Translations under genes and position numbers: made by a program
Notes under the pieces: model-generated
Database searches by the model: none
What the model was told of the DNA's origin: nothing
The model's input: the letters and a program-made list of their open reading frames with translations, nothing else
Shown here: in pieces, positions 34,767-42,936 of the stretch
Layout of the letters: the number at the start of each line of letters is the position of its first letter
Numbering within the stretch: position 1 is the first letter of the stretch
Source of the DNA: JAPPLB01 sp965208945
Lineage (GTDB): Bacteria > Acidobacteriota > Terriglobia > Bryobacterales > UBA6623
Length of the DNA stretch: 64,000 nucleotides
NCBI GenBank assembly: GCA_965208945.1
Contig: OZ242366.1
Location: forward strand, 4,402,001-4,466,000
Reading direction: 5' to 3'

Positions 34767-36137
34767 TCAGGCGATGATGTCGTGGATCACCCGGCCGCCG
34801 ACATCCGTCAAACGGAAGTCGCGGCCGCTGTAGCGGTACGTCAGCCTGGTGTGCTCGAGCCCCAGCAGGTGAAGGATCGTGGCGTGCAAGTCATGCGGAT
34901 GGACGCGATTCTCGACCGCCTTGAAACCGAAGTCATCGGTCGCTCCGTACGCCGTCCCACCTTTCACGCCTCCTCCGGCCAAAAGCGTCGTGTAACCGGG
35001 GACATTGTGATCGCGGCCCTTGCCGATCTTTTCCAAACCGCTGTTCTGAATCATGGGAGTCCGTCCGAACTCGCTGCCGATGACCAACAGCGTGTCCTCG
35101 AACAAACCCCGCTCCTTCAGGTCCTCGATCAAAGCTGAAATCGGCACATCCGCTTGCCGCGCCAGTTTGCCATGAACCAGGATGTCGTCGTGGCTGTCCC
35201 ACGGCTGCCAATTGCCGTAATACACCTGCACCATCCGCACGCCGTTCTCGGCCAATCGCAGAGCCATCAAGCAACCCTTGCCGAAGTCGCTCTCGCCGTA
35301 ACGATCACGAATATGCCCCGGCTCCTTGTTGATGTCGAACACATCCGGAACTTCCATCTGCATCCGATAGGCGACTTCCATTGAGGCGATGGCCGACTCC
35401 ATCTCGGGCTGATGCCCCAGTCTTTTCAGGTAAGAACGATTCAGCCTGTCGAGCAGTTCGATCTGCCGTTTCTGTTCTGCGTCGCTGAGGACCTTGTTCC
35501 TGATATTCCGGACGAGCTTTTCCGGGTCCGTTTCGTCGTTGCGAATGTAGGCGCCCTGATAGGGATTCGGCAAGAACGCCGATGACCACAACGAAGGCCC
35601 CATCACCGGATAGCCGGGACACAGCACGACGAAGCCCGGCAAGTTCTCGTTCTCCGAACCGAGTCCGTACGTAACCCATGACCCCAGTGACGGCCGGCCG
35701 GGCAACTGGTGGCCACAGTTCATCAGGAACAGCGAAGGGCCATGGTTGCCGTTGTCGGAGTAGCACGACCGAATGACGCAAATGTCGTCGATCAGACCGC
35801 CGACGCGCTCAAAGATGTCGGCTACCGGCAAGCCGCTTTCGCCGCGCTGACGGAACGTGAACGGCGACTTCATCAAGTTGCCGGATGCCCGGTCGGTCTT
35901 GATCTTCGGTCCCGGCAGGGGCTCACCCTCGTGTTTGGCGAGCATCGGCTTGGGGTCGAAGGTATCGACCTGTGACAACCCGCCGTTGAGGAAGAGAAAA
36001 ATAACGCGCTTTGCCTTCGGGGCGAAGTGAGGGGTCTTGGGGTCGAGAGGACCTGAAGTCCGCGCGCCCAACATACCGGCAAACCCGACCGTTCCAAACC
36101 CGGCTCCCATCATCCGGAGAGCATTTCGACGTGTCAT
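34767..36137 (-). CDS. Tat-exported DUF1501 (sulfatase-like) protein
   Basis: The product has 456 residues with a Tat leader (MTRRNALRMMGAGFGTVGFAG). DUF1501 is an alkaline-phosphatase-superfamily domain abundant in Planctomycetota and Acidobacteriota. Visible are VIFLFLNGGLSQVDTFDPKP, RSCYSDNGNHGPSLFLMNCG, FVVLCPGYPVMGPSLWSS, VYYGNWQPWDSHDDI and LLVIGSEFGRTPMIQ followed by RDHNVPGYTTLLAGGGVKGG (in part), where His and Asp residues match the superfamily's metal region. It forms the usual pair with the DUF1549/DUF1553 gene upstream on the same strand, 94 bp away. Confidence 0.93.
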   Translation of the reverse strand: MTRRNALRMMGAGFGTVGFAGMLGARTSGPLDPKTPHFAPKAKRVIFLFLNGGLSQVDTFDPKPMLAKHEGEPLPGPKIKTDRASGNLMKSPFTFRQRGESGLPVADIFERVGGLIDDICVIRSCYSDNGNHGPSLFLMNCGHQLPGRPSLGSWVTYGLGSENENLPGFVVLCPGYPVMGPSLWSSAFLPNPYQGAYIRNDETDPEKLVRNIRNKVLSDAEQKRQIELLDRLNRSYLKRLGHQPEMESAIASMEVAYRMQMEVPDVFDINKEPGHIRDRYGESDFGKGCLMALRLAENGVRMVQVYYGNWQPWDSHDDILVHGKLARQADVPISALIEDLKERGLFEDTLLVIGSEFGRTPMIQNSGLEKIGKGRDHNVPGYTTLLAGGGVKGGTAYGATDDFGFKAVENRVHPHDLHATILHLLGLEHTRLTYRYSGRDFRLTDVGGRVIHDIIA

Positions 36138-36231
36138 AGCAGGTACCCCACTGGTATGTTAGCAATGACTTCGGCGGCTGTCATTACCGATCACCGCCCC
36201 CGGCTCAATTCGCCAGACTCAATCACCAAGC

Positions 36232-38934
36232 TCAATTCACCGCGCTGAACTCGCTCGCTCCCAACAGCGTCTGAGCGTATTTCGGCCAAGGATCTCTTGT
36301 GGCTTCGATGTAGTCAAGGCCGACGCGAATCTCATCCATCGAAGGCGGACGCCCGTAGAGCAACTCATAGGCCCGCCGGATGCGCGCCGCATGATCATCG
36401 CCCGCCTCTCTTGCCAGCCGTTCCGCCAGCGCCTTCGCCTGCTTCATCACGAAACCGCTGTTGAGGAAATAGAGCCGTTGCATCGGTCCGATCGTCACGG
36501 AACGCTTCTCGCTGGTGCTGTTCGGGTCGGGAAAGTCGAAGAGCATCATGGTCCGATCCGTCGTCGTCCGGCCCACCGTGCAATACACCGTGCGGCGATG
36601 GTTGTCTTCGGCGAAATCGACGGCCGGCCCTCCGGCGTCCTCATCAAGACTTCCCGACACGGAAAGAATCGCGTCACGTAAAGCCTCGGCATCCAGCCTC
36701 TGTATGAGATTGGCTCTCCAGAGCAGCTTGTTGGCCGCATCCTTCTCGAAGCTGTCGAGTACGTGGCCGGTGCTCAGTCGGTATGTGGAAGACAGCATGA
36801 CCTCCCGATGCATCGCCTTGATCGACCACCCGCTCCCGATGAACCGCGCCGCCAGATAGTCCAGCAGCTTTGGATGTGACGGCCTCTCGCCGAGCTGTCC
36901 GTAGTTGCTCGGCGTCGCGACGATCCCCTGTCCGAAGTGGTGCTGCCAGATGCGGTTGACCATCACCCGCGCCGTCAAGGGATTCCCGGCATCGACGATG
37001 TGATTCGCCAACTCCAGGCGACCGCTCCCTTGCGTGAAACGCTCCGGCTCGGATTCGCTCAAGATGTGCAGAAACCGTCTTGGCGCCAGATCGCCCAGGT
37101 TGTCTTTGTCACCGCGGATGTGGACCTGGAGGTCTTTGATCTTCTCGCTGTCCTTGTATCCATGGATGAAGGGATACGGTTCCGGCAAAGCTTCTTCCAA
37201 GCGCTTCAACTCGGCCCGTAAGCCCTCGAGGTGCGCTTTCCACACACCGCCCAGGAAGCGGTCGATCGACCTGTCCTTCTGCGGCCCGAAATAGTAAACG
37301 CCGCCGGGGAACGGGAATCCGTTCTGCGAGGAGGGCGGCGAGGCCAAATCCCGCCACAGGTACCATTTCTTGAGATCGAGGAACTCGAGGTTGGTGTACT
37401 GCCGCGTCCTCTCGTCCAGCAGGCCCTTCGCTCCGCCCAGCTTGACGTAATTGCGGTCCTCGATCTCGTACTTCTCCTTATGAACGCCCCGGATGAAATC
37501 TTCTGCTGCCTGCGCCAGCGCGAGCACGTCCCCGCTCGCGCCGCCGCTTTCGACCAGCGCGTCCCAGTCGTCGAGAAACTGGTGTTCCTTGTCAGATCGC
37601 AGGTACGTCACCCAGCGCTCGAGGATCTCCGCATCCAGATCCGCTTCCTTTGCCGCGGCCTCGGCGCCAGGGCCGCCTTCCTGCATCACATCCCAGGCCG
37701 CCATCATGTACTCGGAGGTCTGATCGAGCATCACATCGATGAGTTGCTCCGTCTGCCGTTCGATGAACGTATTGATCGCGTCCTTCTGGCCGGCGATGGC
37801 CTTCTCGGCGTCTTTATAAACCTTGACCCGCTCCTCGGGCGCCAGCGGATACTCTTCGTATGCGCTACTCGCGAACACGCCCTGCAGCGAATAAAAATCC
37901 TTCGTCGGTATCGGGTCGTACTTGTGGTCGTGGCATTGCGCACAGCCGACCGTCAGGCCCAGGTACGTCCGCGTCACCACGTCGACCCGGTCATCGCCGC
38001 TGGGCGAGAGCGCCAGAAACCCGAGTCCCGCCAAGTGTTTCTCGCGCTCAGGTTCCGGAAGCAGGTCCGCTGCAAGCTGAGCGCGAACGAACTGGTCATA
38101 CGGAAGGTCATCGTTGAATGCGCGAATCACCCAGTCCCGATAGCGGAAGGCGTTGGGATACGGAGCGTCCGCGCTGGTTCCGATTTTCCCGTCGGCATAG
38201 CGCGCCAGATCGAGCCAGTACCTTCCCCATCGCTCGCCGTAGCGCGGCGAAGCCAGCAGCCTCTCCACGACGGTCTCGAAGGCGTCCGGAGAGGAGTCGG
38301 CGAGAAAGGCGTCGATCTCCTCCGGCGTCGGAGGCAGCCCGGTCAAGCCGTACGTGGCGCGCCGAATCAACGTGCGCTTATCCGCAGCCGGAGCCCGTTC
38401 GATTCGTTGCTCCTCCAGCCTGGCCAGGATGAAGCGATCAACCGGCGCAATGCCTCGGGACACGTCCCGTATCTCGGGCGGCACGGGCATCGAGACCGGC
38501 CGAAACGACCAGAATGCCCGCTGTTGCGGGGTGACCGCGAATGTAGTGCTTTCGGAGACCTGGGGCGCCAGATCTTCCTTGGGCCAAGCAGCTCCTTCCT
38601 GGATCCATGCCGCCAGCGCCTCGATTTGCTTGTCGGAGAGCCGGGTTCCCGAGGGCGGCATCTTCAGCCGGTCATGCGTATGACTGACTGCCTGGATCAG
38701 TATACTGCCGGCCGCGTTACCGGGACGAATCGCCGGACCGGAGCTACCGCCGCGCACCATCGTCTCGCGCGAGTCCAGCCGCAACCCCCCCATCTTCGAC
38801 TGCGTATGGCAGGCATAGCAGTTTTCGATGAGCAAAGGCCTGATGTTCGTCTCGAAAAATTCGAGTTTCTCCGCCTCGCCGGCCTGGCATGGGCTCAGCG
38901 CCGCGACAGCAAGAGCGACCAGTAGAATCCGCAA
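36232..38934 (-). CDS. Exported PSCyt1-DUF1549-DUF1553 protein
   Basis: Domain order is a cytochrome-like PSCyt1 segment (ETNIRPLLIENCYACHTQSK, CXXCH heme site; MPPSGTRLSDKQIEALAAWIQEGA), then DUF1549 (VDRFILARLEEQ, YGERWGRYWLDLARYADG, QFVRAQLAADLLPEP, CAQCHDHKYDPIPTKDFY with a second CXXCH) and DUF1553 (NPLTARVMVNRIWQHHFGQGIVATP, ATPSNYGQLGERPSHPKLLD). A TTG start with AGGGAAGG upstream, beginning a signal peptide (LRILLVALAVAALSPCQA), is preferred over an ATG at 39063; the longest frame starts in the MITE. This family nearly always pairs with DUF1501, as here. Suspected role: degradation of sulfated or complex polysaccharides at the cell surface. Confidence 0.92.
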   Translation of the reverse strand: MRILLVALAVAALSPCQAGEAEKLEFFETNIRPLLIENCYACHTQSKMGGLRLDSRETMVRGGSSGPAIRPGNAAGSILIQAVSHTHDRLKMPPSGTRLSDKQIEALAAWIQEGAAWPKEDLAPQVSESTTFAVTPQQRAFWSFRPVSMPVPPEIRDVSRGIAPVDRFILARLEEQRIERAPAADKRTLIRRATYGLTGLPPTPEEIDAFLADSSPDAFETVVERLLASPRYGERWGRYWLDLARYADGKIGTSADAPYPNAFRYRDWVIRAFNDDLPYDQFVRAQLAADLLPEPEREKHLAGLGFLALSPSGDDRVDVVTRTYLGLTVGCAQCHDHKYDPIPTKDFYSLQGVFASSAYEEYPLAPEERVKVYKDAEKAIAGQKDAINTFIERQTEQLIDVMLDQTSEYMMAAWDVMQEGGPGAEAAAKEADLDAEILERWVTYLRSDKEHQFLDDWDALVESGGASGDVLALAQAAEDFIRGVHKEKYEIEDRNYVKLGGAKGLLDERTRQYTNLEFLDLKKWYLWRDLASPPSSQNGFPFPGGVYYFGPQKDRSIDRFLGGVWKAHLEGLRAELKRLEEALPEPYPFIHGYKDSEKIKDLQVHIRGDKDNLGDLAPRRFLHILSESEPERFTQGSGRLELANHIVDAGNPLTARVMVNRIWQHHFGQGIVATPSNYGQLGERPSHPKLLDYLAARFIGSGWSIKAMHREVMLSSTYRLSTGHVLDSFEKDAANKLLWRANLIQRLDAEALRDAILSVSGSLDEDAGGPAVDFAEDNHRRTVYCTVGRTTTDRTMMLFDFPDPNSTSEKRSVTIGPMQRLYFLNSGFVMKQAKALAERLAREAGDDHAARIRRAYELLYGRPPSMDEIRVGLDYIEATRDPWPKYAQTLLGASEFSAVN

Positions 38935-39122
38935 GAGGGCAGCCTTCCCTACGGCCAATCTATCAATGGCCTCCGAAGCTGTCAACGTGATCCGGCCCCG
39001 TATCAACGCAATATCGAGCGTTCCCGTGTTTTCGTAATCCAGAACGTTCCCCTTTCCTGGCATGAGCTCATTTTTCGTTCGCCGCGAGGCCCAGCAGCCC
39101 ATGGCAAAAGCCTCGCTGCATT

Positions 39123-40089
39123 TAACCTGCATTTCTCACCACCCGACGGTCGAAGCACGCGAGAAAAAAGCCGTGATTCGTGTCTCGTGTTTCGTGTCTC
39201 GTGAAAAGCATAAAGGCCGTGTTTCGTGTTTCGTGAAAACCATGGTTGATGGGCCTGGTTCGCTCCAGAAGAAATATCTGACGGCCAGTGAACAGGAAAG
39301 TCCGTGTTGCCGGTGCGGGGGACGGCGGCCGCCCATGCCGCGCCATAGCCGCCCCATGCCGCCCCACAGCGCGCGGGAAAGCAGTGACCGGGCGGCGCGG
39401 CACGGCGCGGCAGTCCGGGCGGCTGACCAAGAAAGGCGGACGGCGCGTGGACACGTGGACACTTGATCGGCGGAGTGGGGGTGGGGGGGGCCGGGAAATG
39501 CCGGGAAATCGTGGGAAAAGGTGGGAAATCGTGGGTAGGGAAGCTGTGATTCGTGAAAAGCATGAAGGCCGTGATTCGTGTCTCGTGTTTCGTGTTTCGC
39601 GAAAACCATGGTTGGTGGGCCTGGTTCGCTCCAGAAGAAATATCCGACGGCCGGCGAACAGGAAAGGCCGTGTTGCCGGTGCGGGGGACGGTGGCCGCCC
39701 ATGCCGCGCCATAGCCGCCCCATGGCGCGCCACAACGCGCAGGAAAGCAGCGACCGGGCGGCTCTTCCGCCCCCATCCGACTTGTCCCCGACGGGCGCGG
39801 ACGGGGTTTTCGTTCCCAACAACGGCGTCATCACTTTCAACTTAAACCGTCCCCCGACCGAAAAAAAGACTGAAGGGCTTCAGTACCCAGATGCAACGAT
39901 TCGACATTCGTGATTCGTGAAAAACATAAAGGCCGTGATTCGTGTCTCGTGATTCGTGATTCGTGAAAAACCATTGGCGGGGGCCTGGTTCGCTCCAGTA
40001 CAAATGTCTGACGGCCGATGAAACTAAAAACGCCTTGTTTCGTGACTCGTGAAAACGTTGAAAGCAGTGGCTCGTGGTTTGTGAAAGCC
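39123..40089 (+). repeat. Compound array of type B MITE modules
   Basis: It opens with a normal left end (TAACCTGCATTTCTCACCAC, CGACGGTCGAAGCACGCGA) and then holds three successive type B modules with heptamer runs near 39173-39210, 39547-39600 and 39900-39965. A segment of about 165 bp (39231-39398) recurs with few changes at 39598-39765. No right end of the family closes the first unit before the next left end at 40090, so the array looks like repeated unequal duplication of one element. No gene is present. Confidence 0.8.
39475..39540 (+). other. G-rich tract, possible G-quadruplex
   Basis: Within the type B array lie seven or more runs of three or more G on the plus strand, from GTGGGGGTGGGGGGGCC through repeated CGGGAAATG and CGTGGGAAA units to GTGGGTAGGG. 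Loops are short enough for a quadruplex-type fold. Confidence 0.5.
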
Positions 40090-40375
40090 CAGCCTGCATT
40101 TCTCACCACCCGACGGTCGAAGCACGCGATAAAAGGCCGTGATTCGTGTTTCGTGTCTCGTGATTCGTGAAAACCATGTCAGGGGGCTTGCTTCACTCCA
40201 GAAGAAATCTCTGACGGCCAGTGAACCGGAAAGGCCTTGTTTCTTGCCCCGAGGGGTAAAGGAGACGATTTGTCAAGTACGCCTGCGCGCGCCTTTTTCC
40301 TCCGCCAGGCTCGCGCCTCGTCCTGACGGCCCTCTCATCCACTTCGCCTCGCCACGTGGTGAGAAATGCAGGCTA
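40090..40375 (+). repeat. Hairpin MITE, copy 9 (type B)
   Basis: Left end CCAGCCTGCATTTCTCACC (no TA), right end CAGG-CTAG. The core has four heptamers, the CTCCAGAAGAAATCTCTGACGG-type segment (here interrupted in CTCACTCC), and the extra CTTTTTCCTCCGCC arm segment. A shadow of a further end (GGAAGAAATGGTGGGT) follows at 40423. Confidence 0.85.
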
Positions 40376-40496
40376 GAAAATCCTGATTCTTGATGTGCGC
40401 GGACTTCGCCTCGCTGCCTGGGGAAGAAATGGTGGGTGGGATTGACGCCTGCCTTTGCTCACCGGGGGCAGGGAAGTTTCTCCCGTTGCTTCGGGA

Positions 40497-41891
40497 TCAG
40501 ATGCGGTCGCGACGACCGTAGACGCCGTTGTCGGGGTGGTGCTTCCACAAGGGCGGCAGGAAGTCGTAGGTCTCGTGCATCCAGTCGCTGAGCTTGTATT
40601 CGAGGATTCGCCTCACCTCGAGCAGTTCGGGGTCTGCCGCCCGATTGTGGAACTCGCCGGGGTCGTGCTCCAGGTCGTACAACTCGATGCTGGGCCGGCT
40701 CGGCTCGAGCAACTGCCAATGGCGGGCCTCCAGTGCTCCGCCGCCAGGCTTGCGGGCTTCCTCCAGATACGACTGCCAAGTTATCGAGCGCTCCAGGTCG
40801 GAGGCGGGCCGGTACGGGAAGCGGGGCTGCGCGTTGTAGATGAGCTTGTAGCGATGAGTTCGAACCGACCGGCTCGGGTCCAGCGTGTTGTGCCAGTTGC
40901 GTTCGGCGAAGACGGCCGTCCGCAGTTCGGCTTTCGGATCGTCGAACAGCGGCAGCAGACTTTGCCCGCGCATCTTCCGAGCCGGCTCCCGGCCCGCCAT
41001 CGCCAACCAGGTCACCGGCAGATCGATCGCAGACATCAGCGCCTGCGCCGCCCGGCCCGGCTTGATCCGCCCCGGCCAGCAGGCCAGCGTGGGCACGCGA
41101 ATCCCCGGGTCATAGAGGCTGCCCTTGGCCCGCGGGAACGGCATCCCGTTGTCTCCCATGAACATGACGAGCGTATTCTCCGCCACGCCGTAACGGTCCA
41201 GCAGCCCGCGCACCTGCCCGCATTCGGAGTCCATGCGGGCGATCTCGTCGTAGTACAACGCGATGTCCTCGCGCACTTTAGGCGTATCCGGCAAGAAGCC
41301 GGGCACCCGCACCTTCGCCGGGTCATGCGGCGGCGAGAAGGCGCCCTTGCGGTAGGGCCGATGAGGATCAGAGAACCCAACATGCAGGAAAAACGGTTTG
41401 CCGGTCGGCCGCTTGTCAAAGAACTCCTGGAAGGCGGCTCCCCTGGGCCGGTAGAAGTCGAAGCGCTTGTTGAACGCATCTCCCTGGTGCACCTTGCGGT
41501 AGGCGCCGGTGAAGTAGCCCGCCTCGCGCAGACCCTCGACAAAGCTCGTTTCCCAATCGGGGTAGGGAGTATGCAGCCGGCTGGTCGCAATCGTGTGCGG
41601 GGTGCACCCGGAAAAGATCGCCGAGCGGTTCGGACTGCATTGCGGCGACGCGACAAAACCGTTGTCGAACCGCAGTCCCTCCGCCGCCAGGCGATCGAGA
41701 TGCGGCGTGCGGACAGCCGGGTTCCCGTAGCAGCCCAGGTCCGGCGCGCTGTGATCGTCAGAGATCAGAAAGACGATATTCGGGAGTCTGCTCGATTGCG
41801 CAAACACGGGCGCTCGGGAAGCTGCTGAAGCAAGCGCGGCGCCGGCGAGCCGCCGCAAGGCCTGCCGCCGCGTCGGTCGTGAACGTTCCAT
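40497..41891 (-). CDS. Tat-exported sulfatase
   Basis: The start MERSRPTRRQALRRLAGAAL gives a Tat leader and a 464-residue product. The sulfatase signature is CSPNRSAIFSG, with Cys at about residue 85 as the position converted to formylglycine and Pro and Arg in the expected C-x-P-x-R pattern. Upstream is PNIVFLISDDHSAPDLGCYG with the two metal-binding Asp, and downstream FMGDNGMPFPRAKGSLYDPGIRVP with the Asp-Asn metal pair. The substrate may be a sulfated polysaccharide. Its first codons and upstream region are copied behind the first giant gene (near 47360). Confidence 0.93.
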   Translation of the reverse strand: MERSRPTRRQALRRLAGAALASAASRAPVFAQSSRLPNIVFLISDDHSAPDLGCYGNPAVRTPHLDRLAAEGLRFDNGFVASPQCSPNRSAIFSGCTPHTIATSRLHTPYPDWETSFVEGLREAGYFTGAYRKVHQGDAFNKRFDFYRPRGAAFQEFFDKRPTGKPFFLHVGFSDPHRPYRKGAFSPPHDPAKVRVPGFLPDTPKVREDIALYYDEIARMDSECGQVRGLLDRYGVAENTLVMFMGDNGMPFPRAKGSLYDPGIRVPTLACWPGRIKPGRAAQALMSAIDLPVTWLAMAGREPARKMRGQSLLPLFDDPKAELRTAVFAERNWHNTLDPSRSVRTHRYKLIYNAQPRFPYRPASDLERSITWQSYLEEARKPGGGALEARHWQLLEPSRPSIELYDLEHDPGEFHNRAADPELLEVRRILEYKLSDWMHETYDFLPPLWKHHPDNGVYGRRDRI

Positions 41892-42036
41892 CAGCCCGAA
41901 TCTTACCAACTGTTCGCGACGACCGGACGAGGATCCAGCAAGCGGGAACAAAACCAGACAGTAGTGGCCCAGGCCCATTCGAGCAGTGACAGTCCGAAGC
42001 ATAAGGCCGCCGGTTCGAGCCCCGCCGGGCGCGCCG
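41862..42036. repeat. Block R1, first copy (sulfatase 5' end plus tRNA-like 3' remnant)
   Basis: About 175 bp that recurs, in the same orientation, at 47360-47534. It includes the first ten codons of the sulfatase, its leader, and a tail GGTTCGAGCC-CCGCCGGGCGCGCC (42012-42035) that looks like the T-arm and acceptor 3' strand of a tRNA. The 5' half of a tRNA is not recognisable. Confidence 0.7.
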
Positions 42037-42075
42037 GATCGCCGCGTGGGTCAACCTCTTGGGACTGCGAGCGAT

Positions 42076-42439
42076 TAGCCTGCCTTTCTCACCACCCGAC
42101 GGTCGAAGCACGCGAAAAAAGGCCGTGATTCGTGTTTCGTGACCCCAAAAAGCTCGGCAGGCGGCAGGGCCGTTGCCCCAAGGCGGCTTGCTTGCCGTGC
42201 ATGATGGACAAAAAGCCGTGTTTCGTGATTCGTCAAAACCATGGGCGGGAGCCTGGTTCGCTCCAGAAGAAATGTCTGACGGCTGGTGAACCGAAAAGGT
42301 CGTGTTTCGTGACCCGAAGGGTGAAGGAGGTGATTCAGCAACTACGCCTGCGGGCGCCTTTTTCCTCCGCCCGGCTTGGCCTCGTCCTGACGGCCCTCTT
42401 ACGCACTTCGCCTCGCCGCGTGGTGAGAAAGGCAGGCTG
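42076..42439 (+). repeat. Hairpin MITE, copy 10 (type B, longest single unit)
   Basis: Left end TTAG-CCTGCC, right end AGGCAGGCTGG without a TA. The core holds two heptamer runs of two units each, the ACCCCAAAAAGCTCGGCAGG segment shared with copies near 55363, 59839 and 62274, the GGTTCGCTCCAGAAGAAATG segment, and the CTTTTTCCTCCGCCCGG arm insertion. Confidence 0.85.
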
Positions 42440-42440
42440 G

Positions 42441-42596
42441 GCTTCACTTCGTGACGAGTCGCGCACTTTGCGGATGCGGTGAACGGATTCGGGCCACTCG
42501 ACTCCGACAAGAACAGACTTCACGGCATGGTTCACAGGAATATTACGTGGATGGCTGGATTATTCACAATGATGTCACACCAGTCATGTAATCTAA
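42441..42596. repeat. Block R2, first copy (upstream of the protease-NHL gene)
   Basis: About 155 bp that recurs at 47757-47914, both times just upstream of a giant secreted-protein gene. Shared landmarks are GTGACGAG-C-CGCG, TTTGCGGATG-GGTGAACGGATT, CA-GGTTCACA/GATTCACA, GGATTATTCA and CAGTCATGTAATCTA. The A+T-rich second half could hold promoter elements. Confidence 0.7.
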
Positions 42597-42601
42597 TGTT
42601 C

Positions 42602-42783
42602 TAACCTGCATTTCTCACCACCCGACGGTCGAAGCACACGATACGACCGTCAGGACTTCGTTGCGCTTGCTTGCCGTGCTCAACGTACTGTCAAGTACGC
42701 CTGCGCGCGCCAAGCGGCGCACGCCTCGTCCTGACGGCCCTCTCACGCACTTCGCCTCGCCACGTGGTGAGACATGCAGGTTA
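42602..42783 (+). repeat. Hairpin MITE, copy 11 (type A, full length)
   Basis: Ends TCTAA-CCTG and CAGG-TTAA, both arms intact. It lies directly behind block R2 and upstream of the protease-NHL gene; the second R2 copy has no MITE at this place. Confidence 0.9.
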
Positions 42784-42936
42784 AAGGATCGCTGCTCGAG
42801 TTACCGAATTCCGCCGAATATGATGGTCGAACGAGGGAATAGAGGCTGAACAATCTCATTCAAGTCGCTTGAGGGGAACTACTCGAAAACGGATACGATG
42901 TTCAAGGCCAGCGCTCCATTTCGCAGGGTGATCCGA

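Noticed and set aside
37231..38925. 564-codon open frame on the plus strand
   Set aside because: It lies entirely antisense to the well-supported DUF1549/DUF1553 gene, has Arg- and Leu-rich composition without domains, and is a high-GC shadow frame.
39163..40170. Heptamer arrays as a possible CRISPR
   Set aside because: Units are 7 bases long with no spacers, and no cas genes are present in the window.
41968..42037. tRNA gene at the end of block R1
   Set aside because: Only a T-arm and acceptor 3' strand can be seen; no matching 5' acceptor strand, D-arm or sound anticodon arm is found here or in the second copy.
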